Origin: an uncultured Alistipes sp.
GTDB lineage: Bacteria; Bacteroidota; Bacteroidia; Bacteroidales; Rikenellaceae
Length of the DNA: 64,000 nt
Reading direction: 5' to 3'
NCBI GenBank assembly: GCA_900770635.1
Contig: CAAGLB010000154.1
Span: 62,001-126,000 of the forward strand
This document shows, in pieces, positions 17,296-24,504 of the stretch (positions are counted from its first letter, which is position 1; every line of letters begins with the position of its first letter). The notes under the pieces were generated by a model. It saw only the letters and a program-made list of their open reading frames with translations. It ran no database searches and was not told the origin of the DNA. The position numbers and the translations under genes were made by a program.

Positions 17296-18822
17296 ATGAG
17301 CAACAAAGTATTATTGATGATATTGGACGGTTGGGGCATTGGCGATAAGAGCAAGTCGGACGTCATCTACTCAATGAATCCAGAGTATATCAACGCCATG
17401 ACAGCACAGTATCCCCATGCTGAGCTTAAGACTGATGGCGAGAATGTAGGTTTGCCTGAGGGCCAGATGGGTAACTCGGAGGTAGGCCACCTAAATATCG
17501 GTGCTGGACGTGTAGTTTACCAGGATCTTGTGAAGATTAACCGTGCATGTCGTGACAACTCTATCCTTGAGAACAAGGAGATTGTTGCAGCTTTCGAGTA
17601 TGCCAAGGCTAATGGCGTGAACGTGCACTTCATGGGCCTTGTGTCGGATGGTGGTGTGCACTCATCACTCGACCACCTCTTCAAGCTCTGCGACATCTCG
17701 AAGCACTATGGCATCGACAACACCTTTGTTCACTGCTTCATGGATGGTCGTGACACCGACCCACGTAGCGGCAAGGGCTTCATCGCAGCCTTGGAGGAGC
17801 ACATGGCAAAGTCGACAGGTAAGATTGCTTCAATCATCGGTCGCTACTATGCTATGGACCGTGATAAGCGCTGGGAGCGTGTTAAGATTGCCTACGACCA
17901 GCTTGTAAATGGCGTTGGCGAGAAGGCTACAAACATGGTGGAGGCTATGCAGAAGTCGTACGACGAGGGCATCACCGACGAGTTTGTTAAGCCTATCGTG
18001 AACGTTGATGCCGAGGGCAATGCTATCGGCACAATCAAGCCTAACGACGTAGTCATCTTCTTCAACTACCGTAACGACCGAGCTAAGGAGCTCACTATCG
18101 TGCTCACGCAGAAGGATATGCCTGAGGAGGGTATGCACACCATGCCTTTGCACTACTGCTGCATGACTCCTTACGATGCTACATTCGAGGGCTTGCACAT
18201 CCTCTTCGACAAGGAGAATGTGCCAAACACCCTTGGTGAGTATGTTGCAGCTCAGGGCTTGAAGCAGTTGCGCATCGCCGAGACCGAGAAGTATGCCCAC
18301 GTTACCTTCTTCCTTAATGGTGGTCGTGAGGCTGAGTTCGAGGGCGAGGAGCGCATCTTGGTGGCATCACCTAAGGTTGCTACATACGACCTTCAGCCCG
18401 AGATGTCGGCATACGAGGTTAAGGATAAGTTGGTTGCGGCTCTTGGCGAGCAGAAGTACGACTTCATCTGCCTTAACTTTGCTAATGGCGACATGGTAGG
18501 TCACACTGGCGTATATGAGGCTATCGAGAAGGCTGTTAAGGCTGTTGACGAGTGCGTTAAGGATGTTGTCGAGGCAGCTAAGGCTAATGGTTACGAGGTT
18601 GTTCAGATTGCCGACCACGGTAATGCCGACAACGCTATCAACGCTGACGGCACACCAAACACCGCTCACTCGCTCAATCCTGTGCCTATCGTGGTTGTTT
18701 CGGACCGTGTTGCAAAGGTTAAGAATGGTATCTTGGCCGACGTAGCACCAACAGTCCTCGACCTTATGGGTCTTGAGAAGCCAGCAGAGATGACTGGCGA
18801 GTCGTTGGTAGAGTACAAATAA
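17296..18822 (+). CDS. gpmI: 2,3-bisphosphoglycerate-independent phosphoglycerate mutase
   Basis: 508 residues, typical for the metal-dependent mutase of the alkaline-phosphatase superfamily that interconverts 3- and 2-phosphoglycerate in glycolysis and gluconeogenesis. Recognisable: the first metal Asp in MILDGWGIGD, the phosphoserine motif MGNSEVGHLNIGAGR, the FMDGRDTDPRSG loop, FFNYRNDRAKEL, and the C-terminal metal motifs NFANGDMVGHTG and IADHGNADNA. Codon bias is as strong as in alaS. Probably cotranscribed with alaS; a hairpin right after the stop would end the transcript. Confidence 0.98.
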   Translation: MSNKVLLMILDGWGIGDKSKSDVIYSMNPEYINAMTAQYPHAELKTDGENVGLPEGQMGNSEVGHLNIGAGRVVYQDLVKINRACRDNSILENKEIVAAFEYAKANGVNVHFMGLVSDGGVHSSLDHLFKLCDISKHYGIDNTFVHCFMDGRDTDPRSGKGFIAALEEHMAKSTGKIASIIGRYYAMDRDKRWERVKIAYDQLVNGVGEKATNMVEAMQKSYDEGITDEFVKPIVNVDAEGNAIGTIKPNDVVIFFNYRNDRAKELTIVLTQKDMPEEGMHTMPLHYCCMTPYDATFEGLHILFDKENVPNTLGEYVAAQGLKQLRIAETEKYAHVTFFLNGGREAEFEGEERILVASPKVATYDLQPEMSAYEVKDKLVAALGEQKYDFICLNFANGDMVGHTGVYEAIEKAVKAVDECVKDVVEAAKANGYEVVQIADHGNADNAINADGTPNTAHSLNPVPIVVVSDRVAKVKNGILADVAPTVLDLMGLEKPAEMTGESLVEYK

Positions 18823-18827
18823 AATTT

Positions 18828-18870
18828 TAAAGTGGGGTAGTCAAATAATGGCTACCTCACTTGTTTATTT
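18828..18870 (+). terminator. Terminator after gpmI
   Basis: Eleven-base arms AAGTGGGGTAG (18830-18840) and CTACCTCACTT (18852-18862), with one G-T pair, followed by GTTTATTT. Its 3' side overlaps the predicted -33 region of the tRNA-Ala promoter. Confidence 0.7.
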
Positions 18871-18891
18871 CGGAATAAGATTATATCTTTG
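18860..18891 (+). promoter_or_regulatory. Promoter of tRNA-Ala
   Basis: CTTG (18860-18863), 20-nt spacer, TATCTTTG (18884-18891), a good Bacteroidota-type promoter. Predicted start lies a few bases before the mature tRNA 5' end at 18903. Confidence 0.65.
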
Positions 18892-18902
18892 TCACCGCAA
18901 AT

Positions 18903-18976
18903 GGGGGTTTAGCTCAGCTGGTTAGAGCGCTTGCATGGCATGCAAGAGGTCGTGAGTTCGAATCTCATATCCTCCA
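18903..18976 (+). tRNA. tRNA-Ala (anticodon GGC)
   Basis: Cloverleaf read by hand. The acceptor arms GGGGGTT and ATCCTCC include the G3-U70 wobble pair, the alanine identity element. D stem GCTC/GAGC; anticodon stem CTTGC/GCAAG with loop ATGGCAT; T stem GTGAG/CTCAT with TTCGAAT. The discriminator is A at 18976. CCA is not encoded. One T-T mismatch lies low in the acceptor stem. Confidence 0.95.
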
Positions 18977-18982
18977 CAAAGA

Positions 18983-19014
18983 AATAGAGCCTGTCCGTTG
19001 GGACAGGCTCTATT
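18983..19014. terminator. Strong hairpin between tRNA-Ala and yajC (bidirectional terminator)
   Basis: Fourteen-base perfect stem (18983-18996 with 19001-19014), GTTG loop, core GCCTGTCC/GGACAGGC. It stands between the plus-strand tRNA and the convergent minus-strand yajC; in the minus direction a TCTTTG tract follows. The same core is used after ffh. Confidence 0.7.
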
Positions 19015-19032
19015 CGTATATGCCAGCAATGA

Positions 19033-19455
19033 CTACTTCTGCTCAGGCATTGTTGGAGCGCCAGCAACCATGTTCTTGTCGATGCGCAATGTTACGTTGC
19101 TATCAACCTCGATAAGAAGGCTTGTTGGGTGAATCTCCTTAACTGTGCCATAGATACCACCAGCAGTGATAATCTTGTCACCCTTTTTAAGGTTGTTGCG
19201 GAAGTTCTCCATCTGCTTACGACGCTTTGACTCTGGACGCCACATGAAGAAGTACATGATAGCGATCATGGCGATGATCATAATCCAGAAAGACATGCCA
19301 CCACCTGCAGGGGTTGGAGTCTCCTCAGTAGCCTGCTCTGGGGCAACCTCAAGAACAGCATTCTCAACAGCTACAGCCTCTGCTGCAGGAGCCTCAGTTG
19401 CCTGTGCTACAACCTCCTGAGTACCGTCCTCGTTAGAAATAAAAAGTAAATTCAT
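19033..19455 (-). CDS. yajC: Preprotein translocase accessory subunit YajC
   Basis: 140 residues, slightly long for YajC because of an Ala/Glu-rich N-terminal extension (about residues 10-50) before the single membrane helix (FWIMIIAMIAIMYFFM). The helix is followed by the family's RPESKRRKQMENFRNNLKKGDKI basic segment and the GGIYGTVKEI small beta domain. It partners SecDF at the inner membrane. It follows the DUF1573 lipoprotein by 67 bp, downstream of nusB. The acidic extension looks like low-complexity sequence rather than a domain. Confidence 0.94.
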   Translation of the reverse strand: MNLLFISNEDGTQEVVAQATEAPAAEAVAVENAVLEVAPEQATEETPTPAGGGMSFWIMIIAMIAIMYFFMWRPESKRRKQMENFRNNLKKGDKIITAGGIYGTVKEIHPTSLLIEVDSNVTLRIDKNMVAGAPTMPEQK

Positions 19456-19522
19456 AGTCTAAAATATTAATTAATATGTTTGTGTGCGTAACGATGTCTG
19501 TTACAAGATTATTGTGCCAACT

Positions 19523-19966
19523 CTACCTTTTTACCTTAGCACTCATCCAAATGCCTATTCGTGAGCGTGAATCCGACGTTGCAATGTCGACATAGTTGCC
19601 TACTGAGCCATACTCACCTCGGCTATCGAACAAGAGCTCTAATTCGCCAAAGTCGCCTGGTGCAATAGCTTTGTTCGGAAGCTCAACCCATGTGCAGCGA
19701 CATGTCGACTTGTAGCTCAATAGCGATAGTGGGGCATCGCCATTGTTGTGCAGTCGTATCGTCCGCGTGGCTATTGCACCATAGCTAACATCCTCAAACT
19801 CAACCAAAAGCTCAGTTATTGAGTCGGTACGAATAGTAGCCACAATACCTTGATAGGGTAGTTCGCCATCTACTGCCGCTGGCGTCGTCTTATTGCCACA
19901 CCCACACGACAGGTAGGTAATACACAGTGTAAGAGCAATGAACGATAAAGTCTTAATCACCCTCAT
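19523..19966 (-). CDS. DUF1573-family lipoprotein
   Basis: 147 residues. N-terminal signal ending in a lipobox-like TYLSCGCG, then one immunoglobulin-like beta domain with the DUF1573 signature: VSYGAIATRTIRLHNNGDAPL, followed by STCRCTWVELPNKAIAPGDFGELELLFDSRG. The family is common in Bacteroidota between nusB and yajC and its function is unknown. The start is 11 bp after the nusB stop, which supports cotranscription. Periplasmic or surface location is inferred from the lipobox only. Confidence 0.83.
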   Translation of the reverse strand: MRVIKTLSFIALTLCITYLSCGCGNKTTPAAVDGELPYQGIVATIRTDSITELLVEFEDVSYGAIATRTIRLHNNGDAPLSLLSYKSTCRCTWVELPNKAIAPGDFGELELLFDSRGEYGSVGNYVDIATSDSRSRIGIWMSAKVKR

Positions 19967-19977
19967 ACCCGAATGTA

Positions 19978-20913
19978 TTAGAGCAATCCTCGGCCGCTCT
20001 TCTTGATCTCTCCGCTCTCGGTTAGCTCGGCTACAATCTTATCCAACACGCCGTTCACGAAGTTGCTGCTTGTTGGCGACGAGTAGTACTTGGCAATGTC
20101 GATCCACTCGTCGAGAGTAACCTTCACAGGGATGCTATCGAAGTTTGTGAGCTCGGCAATGGCAATCGAGATTATGAGATTGTCCATAAATGCTATGCGC
20201 TCAACATCCCAGTTGCTTGTGTAGCGGTCGACTATATTCTGATTCTCCTCGTACTTAACCAACGCCTTGCGGAAGAGTGTGCAAGCGAAATCGAGATCAT
20301 CCTCGCTCTTGAACTTAGGCAATACCTTAACATCGGTATGGCTCTGCTTGATGCCTGATACTGTGCGAATTACCATGTATAGCGCAAAGCTAAGATCGTC
20401 ATTCCATAGCAACGACATCTCGTCCAAGGTGTTTGCCAACGCCTCGTCCTCCTCCAATGAATTGTAGAATGCCTCGACAAACTTCTTATCGTCGGTGAAT
20501 GTGCTTATCGAAGCGCTCATGTAGGCCTTGTAGTAGTCGCTCTCGACCATGCGGTTGTAGACCTCCTTCACAGTATCGGGGTAGTGTCCCCACGATAGCT
20601 TGCGTGTGGCAATCACGTCAGACACGCTCTCGGCGTTAGCTAACAGGTTGATAACGGCGTTGTCCACGAAGCGTCGATTAGGGTTAAGATCCTCATACGT
20701 AGGGAGTTTCTTCTGCTTGGCAAGCTCGATACGACTCTCGGCATAGTGTGCCACGTCAACGATGAGCGCCATCATCTGGAAATATAGGTCGTAAGCCTTG
20801 TCGATTGATGCTATGAGGTTTTTCTCCGAAGCCATAAGGTTCGTAGATCCCGACTTGAGATGTGCGTAAAGGTTTTTAGCAACCTTAACACGGAGTAATC
20901 TTCTACTCAACAT
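19978..20913 (-). CDS. nusB: Transcription antitermination factor NusB (long Bacteroidota form)
   Basis: 311 residues, about twice the size of E. coli NusB, as is usual in this phylum. The C-terminal ~130 residues hold the NusB RNA-binding helical domain, including IVDRYTSNWDVERIAFMDNLIISIAIAEL and VTLDEWIDIAKYYSSPTSSNFVNGVLDKI. The N-terminal half is a helical extension of unknown role. It binds boxA RNA with NusE for rRNA antitermination. First gene of the nusB-DUF1573-yajC group; a TATCTTTG element lies about 47 nt upstream of the start. Confidence 0.94.
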   Translation of the reverse strand: MLSRRLLRVKVAKNLYAHLKSGSTNLMASEKNLIASIDKAYDLYFQMMALIVDVAHYAESRIELAKQKKLPTYEDLNPNRRFVDNAVINLLANAESVSDVIATRKLSWGHYPDTVKEVYNRMVESDYYKAYMSASISTFTDDKKFVEAFYNSLEEDEALANTLDEMSLLWNDDLSFALYMVIRTVSGIKQSHTDVKVLPKFKSEDDLDFACTLFRKALVKYEENQNIVDRYTSNWDVERIAFMDNLIISIAIAELTNFDSIPVKVTLDEWIDIAKYYSSPTSSNFVNGVLDKIVAELTESGEIKKSGRGLL

Positions 20914-21226
20914 GATATGAACAGTATCAAAAAAGTTTGAATTTTGCTAAAATGCGTCGCAAAGATAGTAATAAAATTTGGAAATGAGAATATTTACTAC
21001 GTAAATAATAACATTATAACCGATATTGAGTATCTCATGTCATCCAGTTAAGCCTCTTCAACTCCCCTGGTTTGTATGTCGTAATATTTACATTATGTTA
21101 AATTATATTGAATAGGGTATTATCGCCTACTGCAAATGTCGACTAAATAATATTGTGCAAATAGAATATTAAAAGTTATGCTATAAAAATATGATGCAGA
21201 GTTCGCAAAGCAAAGTTATCGAAAGT
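20914..21226. other. AT-rich intergenic stretch of 313 bp; only the nusB promoter is visible
   Basis: Apart from a minus-strand TATCTTTG (20960-20967), a good -7 element for nusB, I see no gene, tRNA, tandem repeat or convincing hairpin. No clear terminator follows the GtrA gene that ends at 21227. Confidence 0.6.
20960..20967 (-). promoter_or_regulatory. Predicted -7 promoter element for nusB
   Basis: Minus-strand TATCTTTG, about 47 nt before the nusB ATG. The -33 region is weak (TTCT at about 20 nt). Confidence 0.55.
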
Positions 21227-21709
21227 TTATGAAGCCTTGCGGAATGTGAAGTACTTAGAAGCTAAGAAGCTGTAAGAGACAGATATAACCGTTGTAAGAA
21301 ACTTTGACGGTGTTGGCCAGATGCCGAGATGCTCGACAAAGAGCTTCATGCACACATAATTGATGATTATTGCGCCCAATACACTTAGTGCGTATCGTGC
21401 CAACTGCTTGCCACTTGGTTGGTGCATAGCCCTGAATGCCACGTGGCGATTGAGCCAAAAGCCAGTGAGAAACGTGATGGGAAATACGATAAATAGCGAC
21501 AATATATGTGGCGAGATAACGACAAAGCCGAGATCGGTAAATTGCTCATTTACAACATAATGGTAAATAAGAAAATACCATATTGCATCGAGCATCATGT
21601 TTGCGCCACCACACACGCCATAGCGAAACAGTTCACGAGAAATGATAGACTCTATGGGCTTAACATAGAGTCTATCAATGAGTTTCGTGATTAGTGTGGC
21701 AACATTCAT
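21227..21709 (-). CDS. GtrA-family small membrane protein
   Basis: 160 residues with four hydrophobic segments and the GtrA pattern: RYGVCGGANMMLDAIWYFL at the first helix, FLTGFWLNRHVAFR in the loop between helices 2 and 3, and SYSFLASKYFTFRK at the C-terminus. GtrA proteins are thought to help flip or transfer polyprenyl-linked sugars across the inner membrane; no glycosyltransferase partner lies beside it here. The ATG at 21709 is preferred to a TTG two codons upstream. It follows the HU/SPOR gene by 9 bp. Confidence 0.88.
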   Translation of the reverse strand: MNVATLITKLIDRLYVKPIESIISRELFRYGVCGGANMMLDAIWYFLIYHYVVNEQFTDLGFVVISPHILSLFIVFPITFLTGFWLNRHVAFRAMHQPSGKQLARYALSVLGAIIINYVCMKLFVEHLGIWPTPSKFLTTVISVSYSFLASKYFTFRKAS

Positions 21710-21718
21710 AATCAACTA

Positions 21719-22669
21719 TTACCTATACTTTTTAGGTGTGTGAATCCACGAATCCTTATACATCGAGCGATGCTGGCGCAGGAACTTTTCGCAGTCGCCA
21801 CGATTTGTGCTACCATACACAGCAACAGCATGCATCGAGCCTAAGCTAATTATTTTGCACTTAGCCTCGGGGTTGCGGCGCAGAATCTTGCTGACAGCCT
21901 TATTTGCATTGGCGATTGTCGAATAGCTGCCATAAATCACATAGTGACGCACCTCAGCATTACGCCAATCGACTGTTGCTGTTATCTCCTCCGACGACTC
22001 TTCGTTGACAACAGGGCTCTGTGATTTATCATCAGTCGCCAACTCCTGGGCCATAGGCTCAACAAGAGCAGATGCTGTTGAATCGCTGAGAATTACGGCC
22101 TCGTTTGCCAATACGCTATCTGCCTTATTATCAACGACTAAATCATCAGCAACTAACTCAGTAGTTGAATAGGTATTGTCATTCAATGGCCACAAGTTAC
22201 CATATTTATGAACGAGCATATAGCCCACAACGCCGACCGCAATAAGCGAAATCAAAAGGCCGAGCCACAACTTCCATCGCTTGACGCTCTTTTTGCCGCT
22301 GACATAGATAGTTTCGGCGTGAGCATTAAGCAGCGCAACGAGCTCGTGGTCAGGCTCGAAATTGTCATTTTGGAGTGTGCCGACGCCATCAATAGCTATC
22401 GTGCCATCGACGTTTACCTTTTTGTACCAGCGGTCGACAACGTCGGCTGCGGCATCTTGGCTAATGTTTGTGGCAGCAACAATGACAGCTGTTAGCGATA
22501 TTGCCTGACACTCAGCAGAGTAGGCTACTGAGTAGGAGGGTGCTACTACCCCACTGCGACGCTTAGATGCTGCTGTGCGGCGTATGCTTAGCGTGCCAAC
22601 ATTTGGGATAAATAGAGCGCCCTGCTCAACTAACGTGTTGTATATCAGCTTATTTACCTCGTTTACCAT
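21719..22669 (-). CDS. HU-like domain / transmembrane / SPOR-domain protein
   Basis: 316 residues in three parts. Residues ~1-115 resemble the HU/IHF-like domains found in Bacteroidota SPOR proteins, with IYNTLVEQGALFIPNVGTLSIRR and DGTIAIDGVGTLQ. A single membrane helix follows (WLGLLISLIAVGVVGYMLV, about residues 135-155), then an acidic linker. The C-terminal ~75 residues form a SPOR domain (RHYVIYGSYSTIANANKAV...), which in other proteins binds denuded glycan strands at division sites. The ATG at 22669 overlaps the lgt 3' end by 20 bp; an upstream in-frame start at 22726 would lie deeper inside lgt. Orientation with SPOR in the periplasm leaves the HU-like domain in the cytoplasm. Confidence 0.85.
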   Translation of the reverse strand: MVNEVNKLIYNTLVEQGALFIPNVGTLSIRRTAASKRRSGVVAPSYSVAYSAECQAISLTAVIVAATNISQDAAADVVDRWYKKVNVDGTIAIDGVGTLQNDNFEPDHELVALLNAHAETIYVSGKKSVKRWKLWLGLLISLIAVGVVGYMLVHKYGNLWPLNDNTYSTTELVADDLVVDNKADSVLANEAVILSDSTASALVEPMAQELATDDKSQSPVVNEESSEEITATVDWRNAEVRHYVIYGSYSTIANANKAVSKILRRNPEAKCKIISLGSMHAVAVYGSTNRGDCEKFLRQHRSMYKDSWIHTPKKYR

Positions 22670-23591
22670 CTTTCTTGCTCTTTTGTTTATCCTCCTGGTT
22701 ATACATCTTATTTGCATGGTTGACAACTGCCTTAATATCGGCTATTGCTGGGCGACGCAAAGCAATGATAATCATAACGATACCAACAACGATGAATGGA
22801 AGGCTGAGCAGCTGGCCCATGTCGAGCGACATGCCCTCCTCGAAGTCTACCTGGCGCTCCTTGACAAACTCGATGAAGAAGCGAGTGAGGAAGATACCGA
22901 TCATAGCGACACCAAACAACAGACCTGGACGACGGCGGCCAGCATCCTTACGATAGTATAGCCAAATCATTATGGCAAAGGTGATTATGTAGCACAATGC
23001 CTCATAGAGCTGTGCAGGATGACGTGCAGGGATATCGGCGATAATCTCTGCTGGCACATCGCCATTATACTCAAACCATGCACGATAGGCGTCGTGGCGC
23101 ACAAATTTAAATGCCCAAGGTAGGTCGGTTGGATAGCCCACAATCTCGTGGTTGAAGAGGTTGCCAAAGCGGATGATGGCACCGCTGATTGGCGCAACGA
23201 TAGCAATGCGGTCGAGGCCCCATATTAGTGGCAGATGGTTACGGCGAGTGAAGCCAATAATGCCGATAAGGATACCGATGGTTGCTCCATGACTTGCCAT
23301 GCCTCCATCACGAATGCCTGTGATTATGCGCCAAGGCTCGTGAAGATATACCTCGGGCTCGTAGAATAGGCAGTGGCCAACACGTGCGCCGATGAATGTT
23401 CCGAGAACTATCCACAAGAAGGCTGACTCGAGGGTGCGTGGTGGCAATCCCTCGCGGCTAAATGTCATCGAGCAGATGCGCTCGGCGGTGAGAATGGCTA
23501 TTGCCCACATAAGACCATACCAGCGAATATCGAAGTCGCCAAGCATGATGAGTGTTGGATCCCAGTTCCAAACGATTGATAGTATATTCAT
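22650..23591 (-). CDS. lgt: Prolipoprotein diacylglyceryl transferase
   Basis: 313 residues, polytopic inner-membrane enzyme that attaches diacylglycerol to the lipobox Cys of prolipoproteins. The Lgt signature is intact: GMASHGATIGILIG, then GAIIRFGNLFNHEIVG with the essential Arg/Asn/His region, and a C-terminal RFFIEFVKERQVDFE. The C-terminal tail after the last helix is basic (KQKSKKDGKRGK). This enzyme would process the several lipoproteins encoded in the window. First gene of the lgt-HU/SPOR-GtrA group. Confidence 0.97.
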   Translation of the reverse strand: MNILSIVWNWDPTLIMLGDFDIRWYGLMWAIAILTAERICSMTFSREGLPPRTLESAFLWIVLGTFIGARVGHCLFYEPEVYLHEPWRIITGIRDGGMASHGATIGILIGIIGFTRRNHLPLIWGLDRIAIVAPISGAIIRFGNLFNHEIVGYPTDLPWAFKFVRHDAYRAWFEYNGDVPAEIIADIPARHPAQLYEALCYIITFAIMIWLYYRKDAGRRRPGLLFGVAMIGIFLTRFFIEFVKERQVDFEEGMSLDMGQLLSLPFIVVGIVMIIIALRRPAIADIKAVVNHANKMYNQEDKQKSKKDGKRGK

Positions 23592-23629
23592 CTTAGTAAG
23601 TATTTATGTCGTAGTTCTTAGTGTCGTAG

Positions 23630-24250
23630 TTAGTCGTTAGAGATAATCTCCAACTTTGCAATAACGCGCCACGCATGCAATATATTTGCTTTGTGAATCA
23701 GTTTCTTCTCGTTATTGCTATTATATATGGTAAGAGTGTCATCATCTACGGAGCACACCTTACACGAAATAACATTATTATATATATGGAGCACATACTC
23801 TCCGTTAACCTCCATTTGCGACAGATCTTCGTATCGCAAAAAGAGTTGTGTCCTACCCACCTTGCCATCGTGATTAAGCACTGCGGTGTTGACTATCAGG
23901 TCGCACCTTTGGCGAAATGGCAGGTTGGCATATCCCGATGGCTCAACGTGGCCGATGGATGGCAGTATTGTTGCTATCTCGTCGTTGTAATATGGGATAT
24001 GGATGCCATTATTAGCCTCGGCAGCCAGCATATTTCCCACGCCCGTAAGCAGCCATGTGCGGTTGATCTCTGGAAAGTGGGTTGCTACCCTATCGGCAAA
24101 CTCCGCAGATATGCCGCACTCTCCGTTTTTAATGTGGTAGAGATTCTCGGCACGCACCATCCCCACCTGCCAAGCAAATTGGTTGGGTGTCATGTCGAGC
24201 CACTCGATAACTCGAGAGAGTCGGTTCCAGTGTAGATCTCTATCCGTCAT
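23630..24250 (-). CDS. XRE-like DNA-binding regulator with S24-like C-terminal region
   Basis: 206 residues. The N-terminal ~70 residues look like a helix-turn-helix of the XRE type (RVIEWLDMTPNQFAWQVGMVRAENLYHIKNGECGISAEFADRVATHFPEINRTWLLTG). The C-terminal half resembles the S24/LexA dimerisation fold (QMEVNGEYVLHIYNNVISCKVCSVDDDTLTIYNSN), but no catalytic Ser-Lys pair is obvious. Such proteins are frequent in Bacteroidota, both as phage-type repressors and as chromosomal regulators. It is transcribed away from tRNA-Arg; a TTTG...TAAATTTC pair upstream is a weak promoter candidate. Targets unknown. Confidence 0.8.
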   Translation of the reverse strand: MTDRDLHWNRLSRVIEWLDMTPNQFAWQVGMVRAENLYHIKNGECGISAEFADRVATHFPEINRTWLLTGVGNMLAAEANNGIHIPYYNDEIATILPSIGHVEPSGYANLPFRQRCDLIVNTAVLNHDGKVGRTQLFLRYEDLSQMEVNGEYVLHIYNNVISCKVCSVDDDTLTIYNSNNEKKLIHKANILHAWRVIAKLEIISND

Positions 24251-24321
24251 TATCTCTTTAACTACCCCTATGGCTCATCGAAATTTATCGTTGCCACATG
24301 GGGATATTAACAAAAAAAAGC

Positions 24322-24329
24322 TATCTTTG
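24322..24329 (+). promoter_or_regulatory. Predicted -7 promoter element for tRNA-Arg
   Basis: TATCTTTG seven bases before the mature tRNA 5' end, so transcription would begin almost at the tRNA itself. No strong -33 box. Confidence 0.55.
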
Positions 24330-24335
24330 CGCCAC

Positions 24336-24407
24336 GGCTCCGTAGTTCAATGGATAGAATTTAAGATTCCGGTTCTTACGATGAAGGTTCGAATCCTTTC
24401 GGAGTCA
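24336..24407 (+). tRNA. tRNA-Arg (anticodon CCG)
   Basis: Acceptor GGCTCCG/CGGAGTC; D stem GTTC/GAAT; anticodon stem TAAGA/TCTTA around loop TTCCGGT; T stem GAAGG/CCTTT with TTCGAAT. Discriminator A at 24407; CCA not encoded. Confidence 0.95.
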
Positions 24408-24409
24408 CT

Positions 24410-24441
24410 AATGAGCGATGGATTACCCCATCGCTCATTTA
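24410..24441 (+). terminator. Terminator after tRNA-Arg
   Basis: Twelve-base stem with arms AATGAGCGATGG (24410-24421) and CCATCGCTCATT (24428-24439), 6-nt loop, followed by a short T-containing tract. Confidence 0.75.
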
Positions 24442-24504
24442 GTTCTACCCCATTGCTACTTAGCTAAGCAAAGATACAATATTTCATATCTATGCCTTGA
24501 CTAA

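Noticed and set aside
14654..18976. Functional pairing of alaS with the nearby tRNA-Ala gene
   Set aside because: The tRNA has its own promoter behind a terminator, and gpmI lies between; proximity is probably chance.
23630..24441. Prophage attachment region at tRNA-Arg next to a phage-like repressor
   Set aside because: No integrase, no duplicated tRNA 3' end and no other phage genes are present; the regulator fits a chromosomal XRE/S24 protein.
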